Below are positions 9,649 through 20,559 of a stretch of 64,000 bases of DNA, one piece after another. The position numbers were made by a program, and so were the translations under genes. The first letter of the stretch is position 1. Each line of letters begins with the position of its first letter. Origin of the DNA: Candidatus Mycobacterium wuenschmannii (GTDB lineage: Bacteria > Actinomycetota > Actinomycetes > Mycobacteriales > Mycobacteriaceae); the NCBI RefSeq assembly GCF_030252325.1, contig NZ_CP126981.1, forward strand, positions 3,968,001-4,032,000. The letters run 5' to 3'. The notes beneath the pieces were generated by a model, which was not told where the DNA came from, did no database searches, and saw only the letters and a program-made list of their open reading frames with translations.

Positions 9649-10307
9649 CCCCGAACGAGACGGATGAAGATCCGTCGTTGGAGCCGGATTCGGTGACCGA
9701 CGAGTCCACCGCCGACGAAAGTACCGAGGATTCAACCGAATCCGACGCTGCGGACGAATCGGAAACTGAACACGAGAACACCGAAGTCGAGGACGACCCA
9801 CGCGGTCCGTCCCGGCTGGGCCGCGCGTGGTTCATCGGTATCGCGGCCGGGCTTGTGGTGGTGGCCGGTGGCATAGGCGCCGGCGGGTACTTCGCGTTGC
9901 GCGCCCACCAGGAGAGCCAGGCCACCGCGCATCGTGACGCCCTCGCACTGGAGGCCGCCAAGGACTGCGTCGGCGCCACCCAGGCACCCGACATCGGGGC
10001 GATGGCGACCAGTGCGCAGAAGATCATCGAGTGCGGCGCGGGTGCCTTCCGCTCGCAGGCGATCTTGTACAGCGGGCTGCTCGTCGAGGCGTATCAGGCC
10101 GCCAACGCCCACGTCGAGGTGTCCGATCTGCGCGGCGCGGTGGAACGCAACAACCCCGACGGTTCCGTCGAGATCCTGGTGCCGCTGCGGGTGAAGGTGT
10201 CCAATGCCGACTCCGAAAACCAGGAGGCGGGATACCGACTGCGGGTGACGATGGTGCAGGAAGAGGGCAAGTACCGGATCGCCAAGCTCGACCAGGTGGC
10301 GAGGTGA
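9618..10307 (+). CDS. mam1A: Mam1A, Mce-associated membrane protein (Rv0175-like)
   Basis: A 229-residue protein with a long acidic cytoplasmic N-terminus rich in Glu, Asp, Ser and Thr (residues 1-70), one membrane helix (about 71-94) and a C-terminal NTF2-like extracytoplasmic domain, which is the Mam layout. It overlaps mce1F by 31 bases and mam1B by GTGA. Mam proteins are thought to stabilise Mce complexes. The gene name follows the M. tuberculosis order. Confidence 0.85.
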   Translation: MEGDAGASQLTPNETDEDPSLEPDSVTDESTADESTEDSTESDAADESETEHENTEVEDDPRGPSRLGRAWFIGIAAGLVVVAGGIGAGGYFALRAHQESQATAHRDALALEAAKDCVGATQAPDIGAMATSAQKIIECGAGAFRSQAILYSGLLVEAYQAANAHVEVSDLRGAVERNNPDGSVEILVPLRVKVSNADSENQEAGYRLRVTMVQEEGKYRIAKLDQVAR

Positions 10308-11356
10308 CGGTGCTGGTCGAGAAGGCCACTGACACCCCCGCCGCACCGGCAGTCGACGAGGCAGCGCCAGACGACTTGGCGAGCTGGCACATTCGCGCCG
10401 CCGCATTGGCAGTGGACGTGGTGCCCGGCGTTGCCGTGGTGGCGACGATGGCGCTGGTCTGGCTGGCGGTGCCGCCGCAAGGACTGTGGTGGTGGGTCTC
10501 GATCTCGATCCTCGTCTTCGCCGCGCTCGCAACGATGGCCAACCGGGCGGTGCTGCCGGCTGTCCTCGGGTGGAGCTTGGGGCGCGCGCTGTTCGGCATC
10601 TCGGTCGTGCGGCAGGACGGCGCCGCGGTCGGTGTCGGCCGGTTGATGGTGCGTGAGCTCGCCCATCTGCTCGACACGCTGTCGGTCTTCGTCGGATGGC
10701 TGTGGCCGCTGTGGGACTCGCGCCGGCGCACCTTCGCCGACCTGCTGACGGGCACCGAGGTGCGCGTCGTCGACGCGGCGGCGCGACCCGCGGACATCAA
10801 GCGGCGCACCGCAATTGCGGTCGGGGTGGCGGTGGCACTCTGTGTCGCGGGCGCCGCGATCAGCATTTTCGCAATCTTTCTGCCGGACCGCGCGGCGGAC
10901 CAGACCCGTACCGAGGTCAACGCGCAAGGGCCCAGGATCGTCGCCCAGATGCTCACCTACGACCCGAAGACGTTGCAGCAGGACTTCGATCACGCTCGCT
11001 CGCTGACCACCGACAAGTACCGGCCGGAATTGGTCAAGCAGCAGGAGGCGGTCCAGAAGGGCCATCCGGTGATCAATGAATACTGGGTGACCGACAGCAC
11101 GGTGCTGTCGGCGTCGCGGCGCAGCGCGAACATGTTGCTGTTCATGCAGGGCCACCGGGGCGGCGGGGACGAAGAGCGTTTCATCACCGCGACGGTCCGG
11201 GTGGCGCTGGTCAAGGGCGGCAACGGCCAGTGGCTGGTCGACAACCTGGACGTGGTGACCAAACCCAAGCCGGCGCCGGCCAAGAGCGCGCCCAACCCGG
11301 CACCGCCCGGCCCCGCATCGCCGGCGCCGCCCGCTCCGCCGAAGGGCGAGAAGTGA
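10304..11356 (+). CDS. mam1B: Mam1B, RDD-domain Mce-associated protein (Rv0176-like)
   Basis: A 350-residue protein starting at GTG 10304, which overlaps the mam1A stop. The N-terminal half is an RDD domain with several membrane helices (AALAVDVVPGVAVV, then RRRTFADLLTGTEV). It is followed by another helix, a Mam-type extracytoplasmic domain and a Pro/Ala-rich tail. The RDD-plus-Mam fusion is the form typical of the second gene of mce-associated clusters. It overlaps mam1C by GTGA. Confidence 0.85.
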   Translation: MTVLVEKATDTPAAPAVDEAAPDDLASWHIRAAALAVDVVPGVAVVATMALVWLAVPPQGLWWWVSISILVFAALATMANRAVLPAVLGWSLGRALFGISVVRQDGAAVGVGRLMVRELAHLLDTLSVFVGWLWPLWDSRRRTFADLLTGTEVRVVDAAARPADIKRRTAIAVGVAVALCVAGAAISIFAIFLPDRAADQTRTEVNAQGPRIVAQMLTYDPKTLQQDFDHARSLTTDKYRPELVKQQEAVQKGHPVINEYWVTDSTVLSASRRSANMLLFMQGHRGGGDEERFITATVRVALVKGGNGQWLVDNLDVVTKPKPAPAKSAPNPAPPGPASPAPPAPPKGEK

Positions 11357-11958
11357 GTCCCCGCAGGCGAATTCAGCCCGGTGAAGAGCCGCTGCTGAAG
11401 GCGCCCAAGGCGACGCTGTGGTCGAAGTTGCCGTGGCGGCCGACGCTCTCGGACCAGTGGTGGAAGCCGTCGCGGTCGTGGGCGCTACCGACGGCAGTGG
11501 CCGGCGCGACGGTCCTCACGCTCGGCGCCATCGCGACGTCCTCGGTGGTGTTGGTCGATCAGCGGTCGCATCACCGCGACGCCATGCAGGAAGTCGACGT
11601 GCTCGGCTACGTCAAGGCGTTCATGGCCGGTTTCACCACGCTGGACCCGTTCCACGCCAACGCGTACTACGACCGGGTAATGGCCAATGCCACCGGCGAT
11701 TTCGCCAAGCAGTATCACGACAAGCACAATGAGATCCTGGTCCAGATCGCCCAGGCCGAGCCGACGAAGGGCACTACCCTCGCGGCCGGGGTTGAGCGTT
11801 GGAATGACGACGGCACCGTCAACGTGATGGTGGCGACCGACGTCTCGATGAAGTCGCCCGACGGTAAGCAGAAGATCGACAACACAAATCGTTGGGTGGT
11901 GACCGCTCAGCGGGAAGGTAAGCAGTGGAAGATCAGCAGCCTGCAACAGGTGATCTGA
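11353..11958 (+). CDS. mam1C: Mam1C, Mce-associated membrane protein (Rv0177-like)
   Basis: A 201-residue protein starting at GTG 11353, which overlaps the mam1B stop. The short basic N-terminus is followed by one membrane helix (ALPTAVAGATVLTLGAIATS) and an NTF2-like domain ending in QWKISSLQQVI, the usual C-terminal edge of Mam proteins. It is part of the Mce1 operon. Confidence 0.84.
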   Translation: MSPRRRIQPGEEPLLKAPKATLWSKLPWRPTLSDQWWKPSRSWALPTAVAGATVLTLGAIATSSVVLVDQRSHHRDAMQEVDVLGYVKAFMAGFTTLDPFHANAYYDRVMANATGDFAKQYHDKHNEILVQIAQAEPTKGTTLAAGVERWNDDGTVNVMVATDVSMKSPDGKQKIDNTNRWVVTAQREGKQWKISSLQQVI

Positions 11959-12638
11959 CTTCAGCGTCGGCCGTCGACACCGCCGCCGCTGAGACCGAAG
12001 CCGCGCCCGTCGAGTCCGCCACCGAGGAGTTGGTCGACGCCGAAAACATCGACGACGCAGGCGAAGACGCTGACGAGTCTACCGAGGACGACGCCGGCAT
12101 CGTGCGCTTTCGCGAACGTCGGCCGGCCACCAAGTGGACGACCATCGCGGCTGCGGTGGCCGCCGTGCTGTTCGTCGGCGCCGGAGCCTTCGCCGGCGCG
12201 ATGATGCAGCCGTACCTTGCCGACCGGGCCGCCGTCGCCACCAAACTGAACGTCGCCCGCACCGCGGCCAACGCGATCACGACGCTGTGGACCTACAACC
12301 CGGACAACATCGACAAGCTTGCCGACCGGGCGTCGCAGTACCTCAGCGGTGACTTCCAAGCCGCGTACCGCAAATATCTCGACGCGCTCGTCGCGCCGAA
12401 CAAGCAGGCCAAGGTCACCAACACCACGCAGGTGGTGGGCGCGGCGGTGGAATCACTCGCCGGATCCGACGCCACCGCGATCGTCTACACCAACACGGCC
12501 TCGACGAGTCCGACCACCAAGGACGTGCCGTCGCTGAAGTACCTTTCGTATCGACTTGTGCTGCAACGTGATCACCAGCGCTGGCTGGTCACCAAGATGA
12601 CTACGATCACCTCGCTGGACCTCACGCCCAAGTTCTAG
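11925..12638 (+). CDS. mam1D: Mam1D, Mce-associated membrane protein (Rv0178-like)
   Basis: A 237-residue protein starting at GTG 11925, inside the 3' end of mam1C (34-base overlap). An acidic, Ala-rich N-terminus (about residues 1-60) precedes one membrane helix (TTIAAAVAAVLFVGAGAFAG) and an extracytoplasmic domain that includes YLSYRLVLQRDHQRWLVTKM. It is the last gene of the mce1 operon. Its stop overlaps the stop of the convergent lprO-like gene by four bases. Confidence 0.85.
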   Translation: MEDQQPATGDLTSASAVDTAAAETEAAPVESATEELVDAENIDDAGEDADESTEDDAGIVRFRERRPATKWTTIAAAVAAVLFVGAGAFAGAMMQPYLADRAAVATKLNVARTAANAITTLWTYNPDNIDKLADRASQYLSGDFQAAYRKYLDALVAPNKQAKVTNTTQVVGAAVESLAGSDATAIVYTNTASTSPTTKDVPSLKYLSYRLVLQRDHQRWLVTKMTTITSLDLTPKF

Positions 12639-13723
12639 TTGAACGCCAGCCAACCTGGCAGTGACCGCTCGTGCGCGTCACAGAGCACCTCGTAGTTGTC
12701 GCAATTGCCTTTCGGCACACCGGCTCCGGCCCACATGCCGCCGGTGTCGCGGCGCAGCACGATCGCCGACGAGGTGCCGCCGTCGAGCAGCACCGCGCTG
12801 TCGCTGCCCAGCCCCCGGAACAGGTCCTGGATGTTGTCGGGGGTGTAGCTGCCGCCCTGGAACACGTACATCTCGTCGCGCGTCTTGGAGTAGGCCAGCG
12901 CGGTCCGCGCGGCACTGGGCCCGCCGTCGTTGAGCTGACCGGTGTTTCCCGGCGACAACAGCCCGAGTCCACTGACGGCGACGAACTGGTCGCCGCGATC
13001 GACCAGGCCGGTGACCACCGAGGTGGCGGCGTCGTAGTCGTGCCCGTCGCGACCGCCCCTGGGCCACAACACCGATGGTGCGCCGTGCTTCGGCACGATC
13101 ATGGTGGCGAGCGCGCTCCAGTTCTCGTTGCCGCCGGACAGACCCTGCTTGCCCGCGTAGGGGATGGTCCCGGTGACCGCCTGGTTGGCACGGCCCTGTC
13201 CGCGGGTGTTGTCGACATAGGCGCCCAGCGGCGAACTGCATCCGGTCGAGCGCCAGGAGCCACCCTTCTGTCCGCGGATGTCGAAGAAGTTCGCGTTGAT
13301 CGCGATCGTCGGCTTGCCCAGCGCCTGCCAGGCCTGCACCGCCGTATAGGTCTCCGAGGCCTGGATCAGCCCGTCGCCGGTGCGCGCGTGTGGATTACGC
13401 TCGCAGCGCGACTGATAGCCCTGATGACTGTCCACCAGCAGATGCGGTTCGAGTCGCTGCGACGCGGCCTTGATGATCATCAGGTGACCGCCGCCGCCCC
13501 CGTCATACCAGTTGCCTGCGGCGTTGAGCATCGGCGCCGGATGGCCACCGCCGAAGTTGTACACCAGATAGGAGCCTTGGGTATTGGCGATCGCACTGGC
13601 CAGCAACTCGCGGGCCTCGGCCCGGGCGACAGGTTGCCCGGTGCTGGTGGCCAGCGTCAGACACAGTGCGCCGCTCGCACAGCAGGCTGCGATACGCCGG
13701 AAGGCGGCAGCGAGAGATGACAC
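12635..13723 (-). CDS. LprO-like protein with a phosphodiester glycosidase (NAGPA) domain
   Basis: A 362-residue protein in the position of M. tuberculosis lprO (Rv0179c). The N-terminus looks like a secretion signal, but I do not see a convincing lipobox. The body has features of the DUF2233/NAGPA domain: AINANFFDIRG, GLGLLSPGNTGQLNDGG and LLDGGTSSAIVL near the C-terminus, the last resembling the conserved DGGGS motif. It probably acts outside the membrane on a sugar-phosphate linkage; the substrate is unknown. It is transcribed towards the mce1 operon. Confidence 0.7.
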   Translation of the reverse strand: MSSLAAAFRRIAACCASGALCLTLATSTGQPVARAEARELLASAIANTQGSYLVYNFGGGHPAPMLNAAGNWYDGGGGGHLMIIKAASQRLEPHLLVDSHQGYQSRCERNPHARTGDGLIQASETYTAVQAWQALGKPTIAINANFFDIRGQKGGSWRSTGCSSPLGAYVDNTRGQGRANQAVTGTIPYAGKQGLSGGNENWSALATMIVPKHGAPSVLWPRGGRDGHDYDAATSVVTGLVDRGDQFVAVSGLGLLSPGNTGQLNDGGPSAARTALAYSKTRDEMYVFQGGSYTPDNIQDLFRGLGSDSAVLLDGGTSSAIVLRRDTGGMWAGAGVPKGNCDNYEVLCDAHERSLPGWLAFN

Positions 13724-13830
13724 GGTTGCCCCTTCAGCGCGAATGTCATTGCTCAGGTATTACACAGCAACGTGCGTAACAGCGGAATGACGGTTCGGCC
13801 CCAGTCCAATGACGTTCGGCCACTGAACGT

Positions 13831-15132
13831 TTACTGCACCTGGGGCGGGGCTTCCTGGAAGGTGTCGGACGGGGCTTCGACGGGCGCGGGGGACGCCGGA
13901 CGGCGACGTCGTAGTTCGCCGCGAATCACGAAGGCGCCCAACAACAGACCGATCACTAGATCGATCGCGATCGCCACCAGCGCGGGCGACAAACCCGAGC
14001 CGGGGCGGCCGTCCAGGTACAGCAAAGACCTTGCGGCGATGAAGACCTGGTGCATCGGCTCGAACTTCGCCTGCCACTCGAACAACGCGGGCGTGGCCTG
14101 CAGCGGCACGGTCGCGCCCGCAGACGGCAGGCCCAGGATGACGAACACGAACAGGCTCACCAGGACGCCGACCGCGCCCAGGAGGGTGATCAGGGATGTG
14201 GATGTCACTCCGACCGCCAGAATCGCAAAAGTACCGAAAAGCCATAGCGTGAGCGGGTTTTGGACCGGCATGCCCAGCTTGGCCGAGATCGCCACGTAGG
14301 CGACGGAGGTCAGCGGCGCCGTCACGGCGATCATCGCCCACTTGATCAGCAGGGTGCGCAGCCGCGGCGTCTGCTCGTCGAGTCGCGCATCCACAGAGCG
14401 ACTCACCACGATGCTGCCGATGAAGCCCGCCAACACCAGCAGCAGTGCATAGTAGAACGCGGACAACCCATTACCGGTTCCTTCCGGCAGCAGGTTGTGC
14501 ACGGTCGTCTTGACCTCAACGGGATTGGCCAGCATGAGTGCTATTGCACCGGGCGCGGGCTTCTCGCCGGTCTGCTGTGCGACTTCCTGCGACAGCTTCT
14601 GGCCGACACGCTGGTCGATCAAGGTGACCTCACGTTGCAAGGCCTGACTGGCGATGGTCGCGCCGAGAACACCCGCCCGCGGGTTAGTCGAGACGATGAC
14701 GACGGCGCGTTCGACCCGGCCGGGAGTGAGGGCACTCTTCGCGTAGGACTGGAGTTTCGTCGAGAAGTTGGGCGGTATCACGGCCACACCGAAGATTTGA
14801 GCGCTGTCCATCTGATTCTTGGCCTGGTCGCGATCGAGCACGCGGACGTCGTAGGCGTCGTGGTCGAAACTGGCCAGCATCCCCTTGACCACCTGCGCGC
14901 CCGTCGGCCCGGCATCCTCGTTCACGATCGCGACGGGGAAGTGGCGCAGGTTGGTCATCGGCTGCAGAACGCCGGTGAGATAGAAGGCCGACAGCACCGC
15001 CGCAATGACCAGCGTCAGCAGCACGGGTAGACCCCAAAACTTCACTGTCCGAGTGGGTTTCGGACCGGCATAGCGGTGGCTCGCGGATGCGCCGTCGTCG
15101 TAAGCGACATCGCGCGCGTGCGGTTCAGACAT
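13831..15132 (-). CDS. YhgE/Pip-like multi-pass membrane protein (Rv0180c-like)
   Basis: A 433-residue protein with one N-terminal membrane helix (PVLLTLVIAAVLSAFYLTGV), a soluble domain with the YhgE/Pip-type opening LRHFPVAIVNEDAGP, and five or so C-terminal membrane spans. This is the ABC-2-like layout of phage-infection/MmpL-like accessory proteins. M. tuberculosis has a similar-sized conserved membrane protein here. The role is unknown. It lies 107 bases from the lprO-like gene and 27 bases downstream of the pirin gene, so it may be co-transcribed with the latter. Confidence 0.7.
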   Translation of the reverse strand: MSEPHARDVAYDDGASASHRYAGPKPTRTVKFWGLPVLLTLVIAAVLSAFYLTGVLQPMTNLRHFPVAIVNEDAGPTGAQVVKGMLASFDHDAYDVRVLDRDQAKNQMDSAQIFGVAVIPPNFSTKLQSYAKSALTPGRVERAVVIVSTNPRAGVLGATIASQALQREVTLIDQRVGQKLSQEVAQQTGEKPAPGAIALMLANPVEVKTTVHNLLPEGTGNGLSAFYYALLLVLAGFIGSIVVSRSVDARLDEQTPRLRTLLIKWAMIAVTAPLTSVAYVAISAKLGMPVQNPLTLWLFGTFAILAVGVTSTSLITLLGAVGVLVSLFVFVILGLPSAGATVPLQATPALFEWQAKFEPMHQVFIAARSLLYLDGRPGSGLSPALVAIAIDLVIGLLLGAFVIRGELRRRRPASPAPVEAPSDTFQEAPPQVQ

Positions 15133-15159
15133 GCCGGCTCCTGTTCGTCCGCGCCAACC

Positions 15160-15876
15160 CTAGCCGCCGAGACCTGCGTGCATCTCCCAGACGAGCAATT
15201 CGGCGATTTCGCGGGCGATCACCCGTTCCTCGTCCGCTGCCGTCAGACGCAGAGCGTCGCCCTCGTGCAACTCGGCCTGCTCGAACTCGACCCGCCCGCG
15301 AGCGAGGAACACATGGAGGAACGCGGCGCCCGGCAACGTGATCTCGTCGCCGGGCTGCAGGCGCGCGATGTGCAGCGCGGCCGATCGGTTGTGGATGCTG
15401 ACGGCGGCATCGTGGCCGGGGATGCCTGACGCGATCGGCACCAGGCGGCCGTTGAGGTCGTCGTCGGTAATGGTCTGTTGCTGGTATCCGGGATCGATGC
15501 CGGCGACGTCGGGCTGCACCCACATCTGCACGAACCGAACCGGTTCCGTGTCGGAGGCATTCTTCTCGGAGTGGGTGATCCCGCTACCGGCCGACATCCG
15601 TTGTGCCAGGCCGGGATAGATCACGCCGCTGTTGCCGGCTGAGTCGCGGTGCGCCAGCGAGCCTTCCAGCACCCAGGTGACGATCTCCATGTCGCGGTGC
15701 GGATGGGTGTCGAAACCTGCAGCCGGAGAGACGATGTCGTCATTGCTGACCAGCAGCACGCCGTGATGCGTATTGCCCGGGTCGTAGTGATCGCCGAACG
15801 AGAACGAGTGCCGCGAGTTCAGCCACGAGGTCGTGGTGACCGCACGCTCACCGGCACGACGGATGTCGACTGTCAC
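15160..15876 (-). CDS. Pirin-family bicupin (YhhW/Rv0181c-like)
   Basis: A 238-residue pirin. The N-terminal cupin has the metal-binding pattern GFDTHPHRDMEIVTW and later SGITHSEKN, giving the three His and one Glu that hold a metal ion. Members such as E. coli YhhW have quercetin 2,3-dioxygenase activity in vitro; the natural substrate is unknown. It sits only four bases from the end of the IclR gene, on the same strand, so the two may be read together. Confidence 0.85.
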   Translation of the reverse strand: MTVDIRRAGERAVTTTSWLNSRHSFSFGDHYDPGNTHHGVLLVSNDDIVSPAAGFDTHPHRDMEIVTWVLEGSLAHRDSAGNSGVIYPGLAQRMSAGSGITHSEKNASDTEPVRFVQMWVQPDVAGIDPGYQQQTITDDDLNGRLVPIASGIPGHDAAVSIHNRSAALHIARLQPGDEITLPGAAFLHVFLARGRVEFEQAELHEGDALRLTAADEERVIAREIAELLVWEMHAGLGG

Positions 15877-15880
15877 GGTG

Positions 15881-16759
15881 TCACGCTACTCCGGGGCGCA
15901 GCAGTGCCTGGGCATGTCGAAGGGCGTCGTCAAGCTCAGGGAGGGGCAGTTCACTGCGGCCGCCCAGGTGGATCTCGATCTGGTACTCCGGTTGACTGTC
16001 CCGGCCGAATATCGGCAGCACCACGAATTCGGCTGACGCCAAGTCCGTTTCGAGCCGGCTGGTGATCGATTGCAGCGTCACGATGGTCATCAGGGTGTTG
16101 AGCTCGCGCGTCACCTGCGCGGTCGGCTCAAGCGAAGCGAGCACGGTGGCCAGCCGGTCGTGCAACGAGGTGTGCGCGGCGTCGAACCGCCAGGCCCCGT
16201 AGCCGCGGCCGCGAATCTCGGCGAGCACCAGCCGGTGTGCCGCGATGTCGGCATCGGTCAGCCGCGGCGTCACGCGGTGCAGCCACCCGTCGATCGTCTC
16301 TTCGTCACGCCAGGCCATCGCGACCAGGCCGAACGGCGGACCGATTGGAAAGCGTTGACCCACCGCATGCTCACCATCGGTTCCGTGGCCGACGGCGTCG
16401 ATGGTGGTCAGGTGCGTCTTGCCGATCTTCGACATCGAGCAGCCCGCGCCCAGCGTGTCGTGCAGGTAGCCGAGCGTCTCGCGGCCCCGGTCCAGCAGCG
16501 GGAACTGCGCCCGCAGGCCATGGACCAGTCCGAACAATCCGCTGCCGAGGGTGTAGCGGCGGTCGTCGCGGCGCGTCACCCAGTTGCGGCCTTCGAGTTC
16601 GGCCAGCACCAGCGCGCAGGTCGACGTGCTGATCTCGCACCGCTTGGCCAACTCGGCCGAACTTCGACCCTCCGGTGAATCCGCCAGCGCCGCAAGCACA
16701 TTCATCACGCGGCCGGTGGGCGGCGACTTGGATTGCGGGGACGCGGTTGACGAATCCAC
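15881..16759 (-). CDS. IclR-family transcriptional regulator
   Basis: A 292-residue regulator with an N-terminal winged helix (VMNVLAALADSPEGRSSAEL through RRDDRRYTLGSGLF) and a C-terminal IclR effector domain. I chose GTG 16759 because AGGAAGG lies about five bases upstream. A TTG at 16795 would extend it by 12 residues into the shared control region. It is divergent from the DapB-like gene, and a perfect palindrome lies between them. It probably controls that gene and itself. I do not recall this pair at the M. tuberculosis locus. Confidence 0.86.
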   Translation of the reverse strand: MDSSTASPQSKSPPTGRVMNVLAALADSPEGRSSAELAKRCEISTSTCALVLAELEGRNWVTRRDDRRYTLGSGLFGLVHGLRAQFPLLDRGRETLGYLHDTLGAGCSMSKIGKTHLTTIDAVGHGTDGEHAVGQRFPIGPPFGLVAMAWRDEETIDGWLHRVTPRLTDADIAAHRLVLAEIRGRGYGAWRFDAAHTSLHDRLATVLASLEPTAQVTRELNTLMTIVTLQSITSRLETDLASAEFVVLPIFGRDSQPEYQIEIHLGGRSELPLPELDDALRHAQALLRPGVA

Positions 16760-16800
16760 GAAAGCCTTCCTACGATCCTTCCAAAATACAGCCAAACATA

Positions 16801-16814
16801 TCCTAATATTAGGA
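16801..16814. promoter_or_regulatory. Perfect 14-base palindrome, likely operator
   Basis: TCCTAATATTAGGA reads the same on both strands. It lies in the 62-base gap between the divergent IclR and DapB-like genes. Its right arm overlaps the ribosome-binding site AGGAGA (16811-16816) of the DapB-like gene. The position suits autoregulated local control by the IclR protein; which protein binds is inferred. Confidence 0.6.
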
Positions 16815-16821
16815 GAACACG

Positions 16822-17958
16822 ATGTACAAGGTCGGCGTCTGGGGTCCGGGTTCGATGGGGCTGATTGCCCTGCGCGGGGTGATCGACCACCCGCATCTGC
16901 AACTCGTCGACCTCGTCGTGCACAGCGACGCGAAGGCGGGGCGGGACGCGGGCGAATTGTGCGGCGCGGGGACGACGGACGTGACCGCGACGCAGGATCC
17001 CGCCGCGTTGTTGGCCGGAGACGCGGACGCGGTGATCTACGCGGCGGCGGCCAACCTGCGGCCGGCCGAGGCGATCGACGACATGGTCTCGCTCCTGCGG
17101 GCCGGCAAGAATGTCGTGTCGTGTTCGGTGGTGCCGCTGGTCTACCCCAACGGTGTCGACGCGGGATTCACCGCGCCCCTGCGCGAGGCGGCCGCCGCCG
17201 GCGGTGCATCGTTCTTCACCACCGGCATCGACTCCGGCTTCGCCAATGACGTTCTGCCACTGGTGCTTACGGGGGTGTCCCGGGTGGTCGAGTCGGTGCG
17301 CATCACCGAGATGTTCAACTACGCGACCTACCCGGACAAGGATGCGGTCTACGAGATTCTGGGCTTCGGCAAGCCGCCGGAATTCGTCGCTTTCGCCGCG
17401 GCGCCGGGGATGTTCACGTTCGGCTGGGGTCCGGTCGTGCACCAACTCGCGGCGGGGCTGGGCGTCAAGGTCGACAACATCGAGGAGAACGTCGAGCGGG
17501 TTGTCGCTGAGGAGCCGTTCGACACCCCCACGGGGCGCATCGAGGCGGGCACGGTCGGCGCGATGCGCTCCACCCTCACCGGATATGTCGACGGCAGGCC
17601 GACTTTCGTCATCGACCACGTCACGCGGATGTCCGACGACCTGGCGCCGGACTGGCCGCAGCCGCACATCTCGATCCCGCCGCGCGACCTCGGCTACGGG
17701 GCGGCATCGGGCCGTGGTCTCTACCGCGTCGAAATCGAGAGGTCGCCGACGATGCGGTGTGAGTTCGAGATGGCCGACGACCACGACCACGATCTCGGCG
17801 CCCGGATGGCCGGCGCGTCGCGCATGGTCAACGTGATTCCCGCGGTCTGCCAGGCACGGCCAGGTCTGCTGTCGGCACTGGATCTGCCGTTGGTCACCGG
17901 GGTTGGTCTGGTCGGCGCGGTGGAGGGGACGCCGCCGGACAGCCGGTTGTTCTCGTAG
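16822..17958 (+). CDS. DapB-like NAD(P)-dependent oxidoreductase
   Basis: A 378-residue protein with an N-terminal Rossmann fold (VGVWGPGSMG) and a dihydrodipicolinate-reductase-like C-terminal part. Length and layout resemble the 2,4-diaminopentanoate dehydrogenase/DapB-like group rather than true DapB, which is about 100 residues shorter. The start ATG 16822 has AGGAGA upstream. The substrate is unknown. The divergent IclR gene and the intervening palindrome suggest substrate-responsive control of a catabolic step. Confidence 0.72.
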   Translation: MYKVGVWGPGSMGLIALRGVIDHPHLQLVDLVVHSDAKAGRDAGELCGAGTTDVTATQDPAALLAGDADAVIYAAAANLRPAEAIDDMVSLLRAGKNVVSCSVVPLVYPNGVDAGFTAPLREAAAAGGASFFTTGIDSGFANDVLPLVLTGVSRVVESVRITEMFNYATYPDKDAVYEILGFGKPPEFVAFAAAPGMFTFGWGPVVHQLAAGLGVKVDNIEENVERVVAEEPFDTPTGRIEAGTVGAMRSTLTGYVDGRPTFVIDHVTRMSDDLAPDWPQPHISIPPRDLGYGAASGRGLYRVEIERSPTMRCEFEMADDHDHDLGARMAGASRMVNVIPAVCQARPGLLSALDLPLVTGVGLVGAVEGTPPDSRLFS

Positions 17959-17968
17959 CCGTCCTCGC

Positions 17969-18019
17969 CGAGCGTGAAGCTGGGTTCACGTTCGGTCACC
18001 GGTGTGAAGCCAACTTCAC
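17969..18019. terminator. Two adjacent hairpins between convergent genes
   Basis: The 81-base gap between the DapB-like gene and the convergent reductase holds CGAGCGTGAA/TTCACGTTCG (17969-17994, six-base loop, one mismatch) and GTGAAG/CTTCAC (18004-18019, four-base loop). There is no U-rich tail on either strand. A bidirectional terminator role is inferred from position and structure. Confidence 0.5.
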
Positions 18020-18039
18020 GTTCGACACCGCGGAAGCCG

Positions 18040-18618
18040 TCAGTGCAGCGTCGGCCGATAGATCAGCTCCTGGATGTCGCCGTCCAGGGTGCGGCTCTCG
18101 ATCAGTTCGAGGTCGAAGTCGGCCGCGCCCTTGAAGATCGGGTCGTCGCTGGTCCGGCCGGTGATCACCGGGAAGAGCGTGACGTGGACCCGGTCGACCA
18201 GGCCGGCGGCCATCAGCGCCCGGTTCATCGACAGGCTGCCGTGTGAGCGCAACGGCCTGTCGGATTCCGACTTGAGTCGCGCGACGACGTCGACGGCGTC
18301 GCCGCTCACCACGGTTGCGTCCGGCCAGTCGAGCGGACCCGTCAGGGTCGTCGACACCACGGTCGCCGGTAGGTGTCGCATCCGGTCGACCCACGGGTCA
18401 CGCACGTCGGAGTCCTCGGTGCTCTCGGCCAGCATCTGCGCGAACAACCTATAGGTGTTGGCGCCGAACACCATTCGCTGCTCCCCGTCGTAGAGGGCGA
18501 GTAGCCGGTCGAGCAGTTCGGGCCCCTGCTTGCCCCAGTAACCGCCCCAGTCGCCGCCGTTGACTCCGCCGAATCCGTCGAGGCTGAAGAAGACGTCGAA
18601 GGTGTAGGTAATCGTCAT
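18040..18618 (-). CDS. Dihydrofolate-reductase-like (RibD C-terminal) protein
   Basis: A 192-residue protein with the RibD C-terminal/DHFR-like fold: start TYTFDVFFSLDGFGG, mid-protein MVFGANTY, and the motif GSLSMNRALMAAGLVDRVHV near the cofactor site. Such small reductases use NADPH; the physiological substrate is generally unknown. It lies 42 bases downstream of sigG on the same strand, so co-transcription is possible. Confidence 0.8.
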   Translation of the reverse strand: MTITYTFDVFFSLDGFGGVNGGDWGGYWGKQGPELLDRLLALYDGEQRMVFGANTYRLFAQMLAESTEDSDVRDPWVDRMRHLPATVVSTTLTGPLDWPDATVVSGDAVDVVARLKSESDRPLRSHGSLSMNRALMAAGLVDRVHVTLFPVITGRTSDDPIFKGAADFDLELIESRTLDGDIQELIYRPTLH

Positions 18619-18660
18619 GCAGATACAGACCGCCGGCCGCGGCGAAACTCATCGCCCGCG

Positions 18661-20515
<1,855 letters not shown>

Positions 20516-20546
20516 ATGGCGGCGGCGGCCCGTCGGCGAGTTCGCC

Positions 20547-20552
20547 TAGGTT
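20547..20552 (+). promoter_or_regulatory. -10 hexamer of the DUF2786 gene (leaderless)
   Basis: TAGGTT is followed by seven bases and ATG 20560. The gap to the lipase gene is 44 bases, so this gene may have its own promoter within the same-strand cluster. Confidence 0.45.
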
Positions 20553-20559
20553 GGTCTGA

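Noticed and set aside
12671..13720. A 349-codon plus-strand open frame opposite the lprO-like gene
   Set aside because: The minus-strand protein has NAGPA-like motifs and a signal segment, whereas the plus reading is compositionally a shadow.
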